Assembly (NCBI GenBank): GCA_021832305.1
Contig: JAKBLB010000004.1
Span: 59,675 to 123,674, forward strand
DNA: 64,000 nt
Direction: 5' to 3'
Source: Pseudomonadota bacterium
GTDB lineage: Bacteria > Pseudomonadota > Gammaproteobacteria > Burkholderiales > Ferrovaceae
The position numbers and the translations under genes were made by a program. Positions 47,713 to 56,861 of this stretch are shown one piece after another. The notes under the pieces are model-generated. The model saw only the letters and a program-made list of their open reading frames with translations, was not told where the DNA came from and searched no databases. Numbering within the stretch: position 1 is the first letter of the stretch; each line of letters opens with the position of its first letter.

Positions 47713-48149
47713 ATCAAACCCGTGAACCCGAGCCACCCCTGAGCGAGATCCAGCCGGAATGGGGGAAAAAAGACAAAGAGCATTTTGGCTATGCATCGGA
47801 TGAAGAACGCAAGGACAAACGGGGACTGGAGGACTGGGAATTGGTAGAGAGCGTTCCTTTATCCCAGAAGCCCGTGCCTTACTGGTTTTTTGCCGTGATC
47901 TTGGTGGTTCTGCTGGTCGCGGTTGGGCTCGCCTTTCCATTTTGGGGCGTTCGCTCTGGCCACCAGAAGCACTGGCTGGACTGGGGATTTTTGTTGGCGT
48001 TGGTATACATCGCGGGCGCTGGAACCTTTGTGTACTACATGGTCCGGATGTATGGGATTGCTCATCCGGGGCGGTCAGAGACCGATGCTCAAAATTCCCT
48101 GGATTCTGCCGATCCTCAACTACATAAGACTACCGATGAAGTTCGTTGA
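47709..48149 (+). CDS. Two-TM protein resembling heme-free CcoP-like protein at 39554
   Basis: KPVPYWFFAVILVVLLVAVGLAFPFWGVR followed by second TM; no CxxCH. Confidence 0.6.
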   Translation: MNQTREPEPPLSEIQPEWGKKDKEHFGYASDEERKDKRGLEDWELVESVPLSQKPVPYWFFAVILVVLLVAVGLAFPFWGVRSGHQKHWLDWGFLLALVYIAGAGTFVYYMVRMYGIAHPGRSETDAQNSLDSADPQLHKTTDEVR

Positions 48150-48546
48150 CAAGCCCTTTTGGGGCCTCCTCGGATGGGGGCCACTGTTCTTTCTGGCCGC
48201 CTGCGGCAAAATAGAATCGACTCTGCCCGATACGACATCCCAAACCTGGAACGACTGGACCGTGCGCGTGGAATCCCGCCCCAGCCCCCCTCGGGATGGC
48301 ATGAATGAGTTTCTGGTCATGGTCACCGGTGCCCATGACCGTCCCGGTTCCCGCTGTCTGGTGGATATTCGGACGGCCCAGAATGATCCCTGGAAACAGG
48401 CCATTCAGGATGGACGGGTGGGGGTCTACCGGCGCGCTGCTCTGGTCGAACCGGGGGAACGGCGTACGGTGCAGGTTCGCCTGAACTGCGCGGACGAGGC
48501 GCAGCGGGACAGCGTTTTGTTTTTCCCGCTGCATGTTCCCGACTAG
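48136..48546 (+). CDS. Small lipoprotein, possible FixH/YtkA-like domain
   Basis: Lipobox LAAC; DWTVRVESRPSPPRDGMNEFLVMVTG; ATG at 48136; next to ccoG. Confidence 0.6.
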   Translation: MKFVDKPFWGLLGWGPLFFLAACGKIESTLPDTTSQTWNDWTVRVESRPSPPRDGMNEFLVMVTGAHDRPGSRCLVDIRTAQNDPWKQAIQDGRVGVYRRAALVEPGERRTVQVRLNCADEAQRDSVLFFPLHVPD

Positions 48547-48565
48547 GGTTTGCTGAGGCCGAAAT

Positions 48566-49090
48566 TCAATCTTCGGCGCGGGTACTTTCCACCGGACCCA
48601 TCAAGGTCAGGACGATATTGGAGAAGTAAACCATGAACCCGACGGCCATACAGGTGCCGGCCACGGCTACGATGGGTCCGTAGAAATGGTGGGCATGAGT
48701 CATGGCCGATCGGTCATGGAGCATCAGGTACCCCTCCCAGATGCCAAAGACCATTTGGGTCGTATAGAACCCGTAGACTCCAATGAACAGCCACCAGAAA
48801 GAATGCTGAACCAGGCGCTGGGAGTAGATGCGTTTGCCGCTCAAACGCGGGAGCAGGTAATAGGTGGTGCCCATGGCCAGGGTGACCACGCCGCCCACCA
48901 GGTTCATGTGGGCATGGGCCAGGGGGTCGATCATGTGCCCCGGCCCACCGTAGGGGCTTCCAATGGAATCGAGCCAGGCCCGAATGGGGGGGAACACCTG
49001 CAACATTCCGTGCATGGCTCCGATGAAGAGAGAGGTGGCAGAAACGATAAAAAATTTGACTAAACGGCGAAGGTCTGAGAGCGAGTGCAT
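48566..49090 (-). CDS. Second mini heme-copper oxidase subunit I-like protein
   Basis: 174 aa; AHAHMNLVGGVVTLAMGTTYYLLPRLSGKRIYSQRLVQHSFW aligns with CcoN helix X region and the 26149-26658 product. Confidence 0.75.
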   Translation of the reverse strand: MHSLSDLRRLVKFFIVSATSLFIGAMHGMLQVFPPIRAWLDSIGSPYGGPGHMIDPLAHAHMNLVGGVVTLAMGTTYYLLPRLSGKRIYSQRLVQHSFWWLFIGVYGFYTTQMVFGIWEGYLMLHDRSAMTHAHHFYGPIVAVAGTCMAVGFMVYFSNIVLTLMGPVESTRAED

Positions 49091-49137
49091 GCGCCAACCT
49101 GTATAAATAGAGTCCGTAAGAAGGGAGGCCTAAAACA

Positions 49138-49166
49138 AAGCACCCGGTGAATAGACACCGGGTGTT
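49138..49166 (-). terminator. Hairpin CACCCGGTG/CACCGGGTG between micro-ORF and mini-HCO gene
   Basis: 9 bp perfect stem, 6 nt loop, T-rich downstream on minus strand (ctttgtttt). Confidence 0.65.
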
Positions 49167-49212
49167 TGAATAAATTCCCTCTGGTCAGCAGGGACCCAGG
49201 GATAAATCCGGG

Positions 49213-49341
49213 TTATTTGCCTTTCTTTTGGTCATTGGCCAGAATGTCGACGCCCAGGCCAGCGAGGGACAGGGACACCAGAATACCGCCAACGAACAGG
49301 ATCACGGGAATGATCATGTACCCTTTATCCATAATTTCCAT
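49213..49341 (-). CDS. 42-aa single-TM micro-protein
   Basis: MEIMDKGYMIIPVILFVGGILVSLSLAGLGVDILANDQKKGK; upstream GGGGAGAG; below ORF-track cutoff. Confidence 0.65.
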   Translation of the reverse strand: MEIMDKGYMIIPVILFVGGILVSLSLAGLGVDILANDQKKGK

Positions 49342-49440
49342 ATTTCTCTCCCCTGTTAAAGTTTTAAGTGGACGACGTCAAGATCCATCAGACATGACAC
49401 TGGGATGGTAACAAAAGACTTGGGTTCTTGGCAAACATTT

Positions 49441-50076
49441 TTAATTGGCCAGGATGGCCTGGGCATCATGGAACAACTGGTCGGGAACCTGGGGCACCTG
49501 AAAGGATGCCTGCAGGCGACCCGAGGGGTTGAACAGGAAGATCGTGCTGCTGTGATCCACCGGATAGTTTCCCCGTCCATCCTTTTCATGCTCATGAAGG
49601 ACGGCATAGATCCCTAAACTCTGGGTGAAGGGGGCGAGTTGGGCAGTTGTGGCCTGAGCCCCGATGAAAGAGGGGTCGAAGGCGGGGGTGTAACGTCCCA
49701 GAACGGACAGGGAATCGCGCCCAGGGTCCACGGAAACGAATATGACCTGAGGGGCGGTGTGACCCGCTCTTTTGAAGGATCGGGATACCGAGGCCAATAG
49801 GGCAAGGTCGGTGGGGCAGACGTCGGGACAGTGGGTATAGCCAAAGAGCAGGAAAGTCCAGTGCCCTGACAAGGACTCACGGGTCAGGGTGCCCTGGGTG
49901 GAAGGCAAGGAGAAAGGAGGCAAGGAAGGACCTTGAGCCAGCCACTGTGTTCGATCCCCAAGCCCTCGAGGAGGCGCGGGCTGGTACCAAAAGAAAAGCC
50001 CCAGGCCCCCCAGAATGAGGAGAGCCGTGCAGAACAGAAAAACGACGGATGAGGAGGATCGGGTCACCGGCCTCAT
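49441..50076 (-). CDS. SCO1/SenC family copper chaperone
   Basis: TFLLFGYTHCPDVCPTDLALL; VFVSVDPGRDS; DHSSTIFLFNPSG. Confidence 0.93.
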   Translation of the reverse strand: MRPVTRSSSSVVFLFCTALLILGGLGLFFWYQPAPPRGLGDRTQWLAQGPSLPPFSLPSTQGTLTRESLSGHWTFLLFGYTHCPDVCPTDLALLASVSRSFKRAGHTAPQVIFVSVDPGRDSLSVLGRYTPAFDPSFIGAQATTAQLAPFTQSLGIYAVLHEHEKDGRGNYPVDHSSTIFLFNPSGRLQASFQVPQVPDQLFHDAQAILAN

Positions 50077-50846
50077 TGATCTCGAACCAGACGGAATCCG
50101 ATGGTATTGACGCGTACGGTGGGGTCATCGGCGGTGCGCCTACTCAAGGCGAGATCGTGGGCGTTATTGTTCCATGACCCCCCCCGCACGACCCGCGACA
50201 GGCATTCCCCATCCTGTTCGGCAGCATCGCCTTCCCAGGCAGCTCCGTTATCCGGAACATTGCGCCGATCACCCTGATTGATCCGACGGGTGTTCTGGTA
50301 GCAATCTTCCATCCACTCCCACAGATTGCCGCTCATGTCATACAGTCCCCAGGCATTGGGGGCCTTGGTGGCCACGGGATGAGGATGATTGGCGCTGTTC
50401 TCGCCGTACCATGCGATGGGATCGAGCGTATCGCCCCCGCAGTAGGGGCTGGTGAGGCCGGCTCGACAGGCATATCCCCATTCGCTTTCGGAGGGCAAAC
50501 GATAATGCCGACCGGTCCTGGCATTGAGGCGCAGGATATAGACCTGGGCATCTTCCCAACTGACACGGTCCACCGGACAGTTGTCGCCACATCGGGGAAA
50601 GGCACTGGGATTGCGATGCATGAGTGCGCGCCATTGTCCCTGGGTGACCAGGGTGGTGCTCATCATGAAGGGTTTGGAAAAGGTTACCTTCCCACCCTCA
50701 CTGAGGACAAAACTTCCCGTCGGAATCGGGGCCATTTCCGGGCATTCAGGACAATCCTGAACTCTGGGGCCAGAAGGTGAGGCCGCGCTGGCGAGGGCAA
50801 AGACGAGCATTAGTCCGCCCAATGCTTTGGAACTCAGACTGACCAT
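50073..50846 (-). CDS. Secreted FGE/SUMF1-fold protein lacking FGE catalytic cysteines
   Basis: MAPIPTGSFVLSEGG; YRLPSESEWGYACRAG; YDMSGNLWEWMED; VVRGGSWNNNAHD; RBS GGAGAGG before ATG 50846. Confidence 0.85.
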   Translation of the reverse strand: MVSLSSKALGGLMLVFALASAASPSGPRVQDCPECPEMAPIPTGSFVLSEGGKVTFSKPFMMSTTLVTQGQWRALMHRNPSAFPRCGDNCPVDRVSWEDAQVYILRLNARTGRHYRLPSESEWGYACRAGLTSPYCGGDTLDPIAWYGENSANHPHPVATKAPNAWGLYDMSGNLWEWMEDCYQNTRRINQGDRRNVPDNGAAWEGDAAEQDGECLSRVVRGGSWNNNAHDLALSRRTADDPTVRVNTIGFRLVRDQ

Positions 50847-50963
50847 AGGACCTCTCCAAAAAAGAACCCAACGCATGAATCTGTTCTGTGGAAGGTTTCA
50901 GTTTATCCCACTCCCGTATGGATGAAAAGGGGAAGGCCATGTTAAAGGGCGACTGGCCGCAAA

Positions 50964-51731
50964 TCACGGGGTGACGGGGGGAAGCGGTGCTTCATGAAAG
51001 ACATCACGATAGGAAGCATAGACGCTGGCGATGATGAGGGCTACGATGAAAAACCCGATCAAACCACTGATCCAGGGGAGGGCGAAACTGAGGAAAGTGG
51101 CGACGGTCAGCAGGATTCCCATGATCAGGGTGAACAGAAGAAAAGCAGGGAGATTGACAAGACAGCCCCGGGTACTGAGGGTCAGGGCTTCCAGCGTGGA
51201 CAAATCGGTAAAACGTAGAAGGGCCGGGGCAAACCAGCCCATCATGAGCAGGGCCACCTGAAGCAGCACAAGAGTGATGAACAGGGGTGTCAGAGAGAAT
51301 AAGGCCGCACGTAATTGTTCCAGGTTCTCTGCACCATCCAGGGACAAATTCTGCAGGTCGATCATTTGTTGCCCCCCCCACAGGACCAATACCAGAGTCA
51401 GCAGGGTTTCGCCGGCAATATTGACCATCCCCAACTGGAATAATCGTCTGGAACTGCTTTTGAACCCACTGAGCAGATGCGGGATCCTGAGTGAGCGTCC
51501 TTTTTCGATGGCGGCACAGCCGGCCATCATGCCGGCAAACAGAGCGGGAAGTGACAGGGAAAAAAAGACAGGACCCAGCATCGGGAACAGACTGCATACC
51601 AGAATGAAGGCAAACCACAGCGCCAGACTGGTCATCCAGCCGATGGGGCTTTGCAGGACTGCGTAGGCCCCCTGGCGAATCCATAACGCACCGTGCCATG
51701 GCGGTACCTGACGAGGGGTCAGAGGGGGCAT
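50964..51731 (-). CDS. BPSS1780-like multi-TM membrane protein
   Basis: Multi-TM; LRIPHLLSGFKSSSRRLFQLGMVN; typical betaproteobacterial family. Confidence 0.7.
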   Translation of the reverse strand: MPPLTPRQVPPWHGALWIRQGAYAVLQSPIGWMTSLALWFAFILVCSLFPMLGPVFFSLSLPALFAGMMAGCAAIEKGRSLRIPHLLSGFKSSSRRLFQLGMVNIAGETLLTLVLVLWGGQQMIDLQNLSLDGAENLEQLRAALFSLTPLFITLVLLQVALLMMGWFAPALLRFTDLSTLEALTLSTRGCLVNLPAFLLFTLIMGILLTVATFLSFALPWISGLIGFFIVALIIASVYASYRDVFHEAPLPPVTP

Positions 51732-52657
51732 GGGCAGGGCTGCTCGAGGTGATGGCTGAGGATGCGTTCAAACCAGGCGGGGTCATGGGGGTTGAGGAGC
51801 GAGCCGATACGAGGCTGATGTTGATCGTGCAGGCGTGAAAGCCAAAAGCGCAAAGCGGCCGTCACCAGCATCCGTGGCCAGTGTTTGATTTCCTCCGCGG
51901 CGAGAGGACGCTTTTCATGATAAGCGCCCAGCAGGGCGGAAAGCCGGAGGGGGTCGAGGCGCGCTTGCGGGGTCACGCACCAGTCATTGGCGACGATGGC
52001 CAGATCGTAGACCCAGTTATCCGTTCCGGCAAAGTAGAAATCGATGAGGCCGCTGATACGCTCTCCCTCGAACAGGACATTGTCCCGGAATAGGTCGGCG
52101 TGAACGGGACCCTGCGGGAGCGCGGAGTCGAAAGGGGCAGCCTGTGCCAGGGCATGGTCCAGCAGGGTCTGCTGGGAGGCCGTCAGAAAAGGGCGGATTT
52201 CCCGGGACGTCTGGATGCGCCAGTCCTGCCCCCTGGGATTGCCCTGTACCTCTTCAAAAGTGATGGCAGCCTGATGCAAGCGGGCAACCATGTGCCCCAG
52301 GGCAACGCAGTGGTCGACGGTGGGGTGGGTCTGGGATTGTCCGTTCAAACGCGTCACCAAACTGGTGGGTTTGCCTTTGAGCAGGGAATGGAACTGACGT
52401 TGCTGGTTGAGAAGGGGGGCGGGGCAAGGCAGACCCTGGGCCGCCAGATGATTCATCAGACCCAGATAGTAGGGTAACTCCTGCGGCTGGAGTTTTTCGA
52501 ACAGCGTCAGGACATAACGTCCCGTGCTGGTGTGGACGAAATAATTGGTGTTTTCAATGCCCGCAGCAATGGGAACAAGATCCTGCAGTGTCCCCACCGG
52601 ATAGTGTTCGAGCCAAAGTGAGAGTTCCTCTGGAGAAACCGTGGTAAAGACAGCCAT
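51719..52657 (-). CDS. thrB: Homoserine kinase type II (ThrB, APH fold)
   Basis: MAVFTTVSPEELSLWLEHYPVGTL; GIENTNYFV; GPVHADLFRDNVLFEGERISGLIDFYFAG. Confidence 0.92.
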   Translation of the reverse strand: MAVFTTVSPEELSLWLEHYPVGTLQDLVPIAAGIENTNYFVHTSTGRYVLTLFEKLQPQELPYYLGLMNHLAAQGLPCPAPLLNQQRQFHSLLKGKPTSLVTRLNGQSQTHPTVDHCVALGHMVARLHQAAITFEEVQGNPRGQDWRIQTSREIRPFLTASQQTLLDHALAQAAPFDSALPQGPVHADLFRDNVLFEGERISGLIDFYFAGTDNWVYDLAIVANDWCVTPQARLDPLRLSALLGAYHEKRPLAAEEIKHWPRMLVTAALRFWLSRLHDQHQPRIGSLLNPHDPAWFERILSHHLEQPCPCPL

Positions 52658-52674
52658 GAAGCGGTGATCCGTGC

Positions 52675-53130
52675 TTAGAATTCGAAAATGACCCACTGAG
52701 GGGGCTGAACATAGTCTTCAATCACATCGCGCTGGTGCCAGATGCCACTGCCATCTTCATCGATCAGGTAATAGGGAGGGCCGACTTTTGGGGTGACTTT
52801 TATTTTGTACAGACGTCCGCGAATCCGGTATTCCTCGAAGCGTGCGCTGTCTCGCTCCACGATCGTGACTTGCGCATTGACATCATTGGCATCGGATGCA
52901 CTACTCCGGGGTTGGGTTTCCTTGGTCCGAGGCACTGAAGGAGCAGCCTGAACGGGGCCGGGCGGGCGCTCTTTGGAGGGGGCGTCCGGCACATCAGGGC
53001 GAGAATCGTCCAGAGTGGGGGGCAAGGGGGTATCCGTTCCCAATGGGGGCAATGGTTCTTCGGCAAAGGAACCCTGCACACCCAGAACCACGAGCCCAAT
53101 CGAAAATAGCGTGCGAAAGAAGGAAGTCAT
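52675..53130 (-). CDS. DUF2782 family protein
   Basis: Signal peptide; YRIRGRLYKIKVTPKVGPPYYLIDEDGSG. Confidence 0.85.
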   Translation of the reverse strand: MTSFFRTLFSIGLVVLGVQGSFAEEPLPPLGTDTPLPPTLDDSRPDVPDAPSKERPPGPVQAAPSVPRTKETQPRSSASDANDVNAQVTIVERDSARFEEYRIRGRLYKIKVTPKVGPPYYLIDEDGSGIWHQRDVIEDYVQPPQWVIFEF

Positions 53131-53206
53131 GGGCGAATTCTAACAGGTGTTGGGCACTTGGTATATCCTGACCTCTGTTCAATGGGATGAAACTCGATGG
53201 GGCGAC

Positions 53207-53779
53207 ATGGATGAACGCATGCGCGGATTGCGCACTTTTCTTGGCAAAGGAGGGCTCGTGGCCTACCCTACCCGGGCCGTCTATGGCCTGGGGTGCGATC
53301 CCAGCAATCACCTTGCCTTGCGCGCCCTGTTGCGTCTCAAGTCCCGTCCGGTCCATAAGGGTCTGATCGTGGTTGCGGACCGCCGGGATCTTCTGCGTCG
53401 CTTCCATGTTCCCCTGAGTGTAGAAGAAGAAGCACGTCTGCAGGCGCGGTGGCCTGGGGGGCACACTTGGCTGATTCCCGCCCGTCAGCCCATGACTACT
53501 TGGTTACGGGGCCGAAAGCGCGGCTTTGAGGGGGATTTTCGACCGCGCATTGCCTTGCGTCAGGATGACTATGGGCCTCTGGCCCGGTTATGTCGACGCC
53601 TCGACATGGCGCTCGTCTCCACCAGTGCCAATCGCAGTGGGCGGAAACCCCTGAAAACAGCACGGGCGTGTCGTCAGGCGTTTGGTTCCCGGGTACGGGT
53701 CATCGATGGGCGTTGTCAGGCCAGCGCCCGTCCCTCCACGGTCGCTGATCTGATCACTGGGCGGGTTATTCGGGTTTAG
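53207..53779 (+). CDS. tsaC: TsaC/YrdC/Sua5 family threonylcarbamoyl-AMP synthase
   Basis: GGLVAYPTRAVYGLGCDPSN; KSRPVHKGLIVVA; STSANRSGRKP. Confidence 0.9.
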   Translation: MDERMRGLRTFLGKGGLVAYPTRAVYGLGCDPSNHLALRALLRLKSRPVHKGLIVVADRRDLLRRFHVPLSVEEEARLQARWPGGHTWLIPARQPMTTWLRGRKRGFEGDFRPRIALRQDDYGPLARLCRRLDMALVSTSANRSGRKPLKTARACRQAFGSRVRVIDGRCQASARPSTVADLITGRVIRV

Positions 53780-55053
53780 GGAGTGCCGTGGGGTTTCAGC
53801 GCGCGCCAGCCAATATCCTGCCGGTATTGCATGCCGTCGAAGTGCAGGAGCCGGATTCGTTCATAGGCCTGATGGCGGGCGGCTTTCAGGGTGTCGCCCA
53901 GGGCCGTGACACATACGACCCGTCCCCCCTGAGTCACCCACTGCTTCCCCTCCTGGCGCGTTCCGGCATGAAAGAGGTGCGTATCCGGCAAGGAGGCATC
54001 CAGACCGGTGATGGGAAAACCCACCACCGGATGCTCAGGGTAACCTGGGGCTGCCAGGACCACGCCAAGTGCGGGACGACGGTCCCAATCAGCTACGGCA
54101 TCCCGCAGGTGGCCTTCCAGAGCGGTTTCGATCAGATCCACCAGGTCGGTTTTCAGACGCATGAGAAGCGGCTGGGTTTCCGGGTCTCCCAGGCGACAGT
54201 TGTATTCCAGTACCTTGATCGTTCCATTAGGCGCGATCATCAGTCCGGCATATAAAAAACCCGTGTAGGGGTGTCCTTCCTGGATCATGCCTTGCAGCGT
54301 CGGTTGAATGACCTCGCGCATGATGCGTCCATGCAGGGTGGGGGTGATGAGGGGCGCCGGTGAATAAGCGCCCATGCCCCCCGTATTGGGGCCTTCATCA
54401 TTGTCGCGCAGGCGTTTATGGTCCTGGCTGGTAGCGAGAGGCAATACCTGTTCGCCGTCCGCCATGACGATGAAACTGACTTCTTCCCCCGTTAAAAATT
54501 CTTCGATCACCACCCGTCGTCCCGCCTCCCCCAAACCTCCGTCCAGCATGGCATCGACGGCATGATGAGCTTCTTCCAAAGTCTGGGCGACCACGACTCC
54601 CTTGCCCGCAGCCAGTCCATCGGCTTTGACGACGATGGGCGCCCCCACCTGCTCGAGATGGGCGTGGGCCAGCACCGGGTCTTCAAAGGTGGAAAAATGT
54701 GCGGTGGGAATGCCATGCCGGTGCATGAAGCGTTTGGCATAGTCCTTGGATATTTCCAGTTGGGCGGCTTCCAGGGTGGGGCCAAAAATGGCTTGTCCTG
54801 CATCCCGGAACCGGTTCACGATCCCCGCCGCCACGGGGGCTTCGGGTCCCACCACGGTAAACGCTACCTGCTCCCGGCGCGCCAGGTCCAACCAGGCGTC
54901 GATCCCTTGCACGGGGACGCAGTGGACGCCCTCCTCATGCGCTGCGCCGTCATTTCCTGGGGACAGAAATACATGGGAAACCCTGGGGGACTGGGTCAGG
55001 CGCCACGCCAGCGCATGCTCCCGTCCTCCGCTACCGATGACCAAAATCTTCAT
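53776..55053 (-). CDS. purD: Phosphoribosylamine-glycine ligase
   Basis: MKILVIGSGGREHALAWRL; VKADGLAAGKGVVVAQ; EYNCRLGDPETQ. Confidence 0.96.
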   Translation of the reverse strand: MKILVIGSGGREHALAWRLTQSPRVSHVFLSPGNDGAAHEEGVHCVPVQGIDAWLDLARREQVAFTVVGPEAPVAAGIVNRFRDAGQAIFGPTLEAAQLEISKDYAKRFMHRHGIPTAHFSTFEDPVLAHAHLEQVGAPIVVKADGLAAGKGVVVAQTLEEAHHAVDAMLDGGLGEAGRRVVIEEFLTGEEVSFIVMADGEQVLPLATSQDHKRLRDNDEGPNTGGMGAYSPAPLITPTLHGRIMREVIQPTLQGMIQEGHPYTGFLYAGLMIAPNGTIKVLEYNCRLGDPETQPLLMRLKTDLVDLIETALEGHLRDAVADWDRRPALGVVLAAPGYPEHPVVGFPITGLDASLPDTHLFHAGTRQEGKQWVTQGGRVVCVTALGDTLKAARHQAYERIRLLHFDGMQYRQDIGWRALKPHGTP

Positions 55054-55065
55054 GATTCAGTGTGC

Positions 55066-56625
55066 TCAATGACGAAAATGACGAATGCCGGTCAGCACCA
55101 TGGCAACCCCTTGCTCGTCCGCAGCGGCGATGACTTCGCCATCGCGCAGGCTGCCCCCGGGTTGGATGACGGCACGAGCGCCGGCGCGAGCCAGGACATC
55201 GAGGCCATCCCGAAACGGAAAGAAGGCATCGGAGGCGGCGACACTTCCCTGCAACGAGAGTTTCGCATCCTCGGCCTTACGTTGGGCAATGCGGGTGCTG
55301 TCCACACGGCTCATCTGTCCGGCGCCGATGCCCAGAGTCCGACCTTGGCCACAGAACACCACGGCATTGGATTTGACGTAATGAGCGACGTGGAAGGCCA
55401 GGCGCAGATCGGTCCATTGTTCCTCGGTGGGGGCGATCTGCGTGACCACCTTGAGCGTGTCTTCGTTCAATCCACCGGGGTCGGAGGTTTGAACCAGCAG
55501 GCCTCCCCCGACGCGTTTCATGTCCCATCGGTTCAGTCCTTTGTCACCAGGCAGTTGCAGGACACGCACATTGGCCTTTTGGGTGAGGCATTGCAAGGCA
55601 GAAGGGGTAAACCCGGGGGCAATCAGAACTTCCACGAACTGACGTTGCAAGGCTTCCACTGTGGTTTCGTCCACCGTTCGGTTGAAGGCGATGATGCCTC
55701 CGTAGGCCGAGGTGGGGTCGGTGGCGTAGGCGCGCTGGTAGGCATCCAGCGCCTGGTTGCCCAGGGCCACGCCACAGGGGTTGGCATGTTTCACGATGAC
55801 GCAGGCAGGCGCGTCGAGAAAACGCACGCAATCCCAAGCCGTATCTGCATCCGCGATATTGTTGTAGGACAGGGGCTTGCCCTGCAGTTGGCGGTAATGA
55901 GCCAGTACACCGGAAGGGGCGGCAGGATCGCGGTAGAACGCTGCCCCCTGGTGCGGGTTCTCGCCGTAGCGCAGGGACTGGTGTTTGACAAAGGACAGGT
56001 GCAGCCGCTCAGGGTACCCATCGGCTTGGGATGCAGCATTCAAACCGGACAGGTAAGTGGCAATGGCCCCATCGTATTCTGCGGTATGGGAGAAAGCCTT
56101 GACGGCCAGTTCGAAACGGGTGGCGGCGCTGAGCATCCCGCGGTTCTTTTCCAGTTCATCGAGCAGGCGCGGATAATCGGCGGGGTCCGTGACCACGGCG
56201 ACATGGACATGGTTTTTGGCTGCGGAGCGGACCATGGCGGGGCCCCCGATGTCGATATTCTCGATGGCTTCTTCCAATGTGACGCCGGGTTGGGCGATGG
56301 TTTCCCGAAACGGGTACAAATTGACCACCACCAGGTCGATGGGGTCTATTCCGTGCCGGGCCATGGCTTCCTGATGACTGGGGATATCCCGATTACCCAG
56401 CAAACCTCCATGAATCTTGGGGTGAAGGGTTTTGACCCGTCCGTCGAGCATTTCCGGAAAGCCGGTAAGGTCGGAAACTTCCCGTACAGGAATTTTGGCG
56501 TCGCGTAGCGCTTGCGCCGTTCCTCCCGTGGAAAGCAATTCGATGTTGAGGTGGTGCAAAGCCTGGGCCAGTTCGATCAGACCGGTTTTATCGGAAACAC
56601 TGAGGAGGGCGCGTTGAAGGGTCAT
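55066..56625 (-). CDS. purH: Bifunctional AICAR formyltransferase/IMP cyclohydrolase
   Basis: [39 protein letters not shown] at 56625. Confidence 0.96.
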   Translation of the reverse strand: MTLQRALLSVSDKTGLIELAQALHHLNIELLSTGGTAQALRDAKIPVREVSDLTGFPEMLDGRVKTLHPKIHGGLLGNRDIPSHQEAMARHGIDPIDLVVVNLYPFRETIAQPGVTLEEAIENIDIGGPAMVRSAAKNHVHVAVVTDPADYPRLLDELEKNRGMLSAATRFELAVKAFSHTAEYDGAIATYLSGLNAASQADGYPERLHLSFVKHQSLRYGENPHQGAAFYRDPAAPSGVLAHYRQLQGKPLSYNNIADADTAWDCVRFLDAPACVIVKHANPCGVALGNQALDAYQRAYATDPTSAYGGIIAFNRTVDETTVEALQRQFVEVLIAPGFTPSALQCLTQKANVRVLQLPGDKGLNRWDMKRVGGGLLVQTSDPGGLNEDTLKVVTQIAPTEEQWTDLRLAFHVAHYVKSNAVVFCGQGRTLGIGAGQMSRVDSTRIAQRKAEDAKLSLQGSVAASDAFFPFRDGLDVLARAGARAVIQPGGSLRDGEVIAAADEQGVAMVLTGIRHFRH

Positions 56626-56861
56626 AGGAGTTGATATCGTTGCATTTTTTTGCGGAGGGTCGTGCGGTTGAGGCCGAGTAATTCGGCAGCGCGCGTCTGG
56701 TTTTGGGCACAATGCGCCAGAACGACTTCGAGCAGGGGTTTTTCGACACTGTGAACGACCAGGTCATGGAGCGCAGAGCACCGCTCTCCCTCAAGATGCT
56801 GGAAGTACGTTTCCACCATGCGCCGGATACAGGCGGACAATTCGGTTTCAACGGGTTTCAT
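56622..56861 (-). CDS. fis: Fis family DNA-binding protein
   Basis: [33 protein letters not shown] at 56861; downstream of dusB. Confidence 0.93.
   Translation of the reverse strand: MKPVETELSACIRRMVETYFQHLEGERCSALHDLVVHSVEKPLLEVVLAHCAQNQTRAAELLGLNRTTLRKKMQRYQLL

Noticed and set aside
54562-56508. 648-aa plus-strand ORF
   Set aside because: Antisense shadow of purD and purH, both with strong family motifs; low-complexity translation.
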